Both the position numbers and the translations under genes were made by a program. DNA of 41,867 bases, taken from NCBI GenBank assembly GCA_003427395.1, contig BFEA01001103.1, forward strand, positions 113,493-155,359, written 5' to 3'. Below the pieces are notes generated by a model that was given only the letters and a program-made list of their open reading frames with translations, was not told where the DNA came from and ran no database searches. This DNA comes from Chara braunii. Its lineage: Eukaryota; Streptophyta; Charophyceae; Charales; Characeae. This document shows positions 41,818-41,867 of the stretch, piece after piece. Every line of letters starts with the position of its first letter. Positions within the stretch are counted from its first letter, which is position 1.

Positions 41818-41867
<50 letters not shown>
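41213..41867. repeat. Tandem CTT-rich satellite, right array
   Basis: Three successive units start at the GG(C/T)TGCCACGTCAGCAC box, at 41215, 41398 and 41598 (periods 183 and 200). Each continues with T-runs, CAATCTTC, (CTT)n, CTCCTCCTCCATC and AAGTTC(T/C)GTC. The window ends in (TC)n from 41820. A single unit of the same kind is at 23095-23397, on the other side of element D. Confidence 0.9.

Overview
This is a eukaryotic, repeat-dominated window. I find no cellular gene, tRNA or rRNA that I can support. Almost everything recognisable is plant-type Ty3/gypsy LTR retrotransposon sequence plus microsatellite and minisatellite DNA. The reverse transcriptase, RNase H and integrase relatives, the initiator-Met-type primer sites and the many AT, CTT and GATT simple repeats fit a streptophyte with a large, retroelement-rich genome. 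The protein style reminds me of Chara-like algae, but that is recall, not something the sequence proves.

Layout from left to right. (1) 1-3336 (+): the 3' part of a gypsy element of family A (pol from the RT active site to a chromodomain-like tail, then an LTR). (2) 3337-9824 (+): family B gypsy element (leader, gag, protease, RT, RNase H, integrase, chromodomain-like tail), with no LTR pair found. A candidate -1 frameshift signal lies at its gag-pol junction. (3) 9825-11676: non-coding, with a small inverted repeat and (TG)n. (4) 11677-22352 (-): a second family A element bounded by LTRs of 1134 and 1429 bp, with a primer binding site and decayed gag and pol. Its gag is interrupted by a segment carrying GATT arrays and an assembly gap. 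(5) 22353-24071: unassigned DNA with a (CTT)n satellite unit. (6) 24072-41212: two direct copies of a repeat of about 2.2 kb (family D LTR-like, each holding three copies of a 107-bp minisatellite). Between them lies a minus-strand, gag-only internal region. (7) Nested inside D, 26602-37075 (+): family C, a structurally complete chromovirus with 309/291-bp LTRs, a perfect 5-bp target duplication (AATTT), a near-perfect initiator-Met primer site, gag, pol and a canonical chromodomain. (8) Nested inside C, 36033-36437: a non-autonomous DNA transposon with perfect 25-bp inverted ends. (9) 41213-41867: tandem (CTT)n satellite units that also occur once at 23.1 kb.

All retroelement genes are broken. 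Most in-frame stops can be explained as TGG to TAG/TGA, CAG/CAA to TAG/TAA or CGA to TGA, which is the C:G to T:A decay expected of methylated, silenced copies. Some key residues are also lost: the integrase Glu in B, the RT motif A Asp in A, the second zinc-knuckle Cys in both A and C, and the protease DSG motif in C. Insertion order read from nesting is D, then C, then the small DNA transposon.

The most interesting items are: the -1 frameshift candidate at 6175-6215 in B; the gag-only element D with a hairpin minisatellite in its LTR; a 16-base motif shared between that minisatellite and the leader repeats of C; the fully delimited nest D/C/MITE; and a Pro-rich insertion inside the RNase H domain of C.
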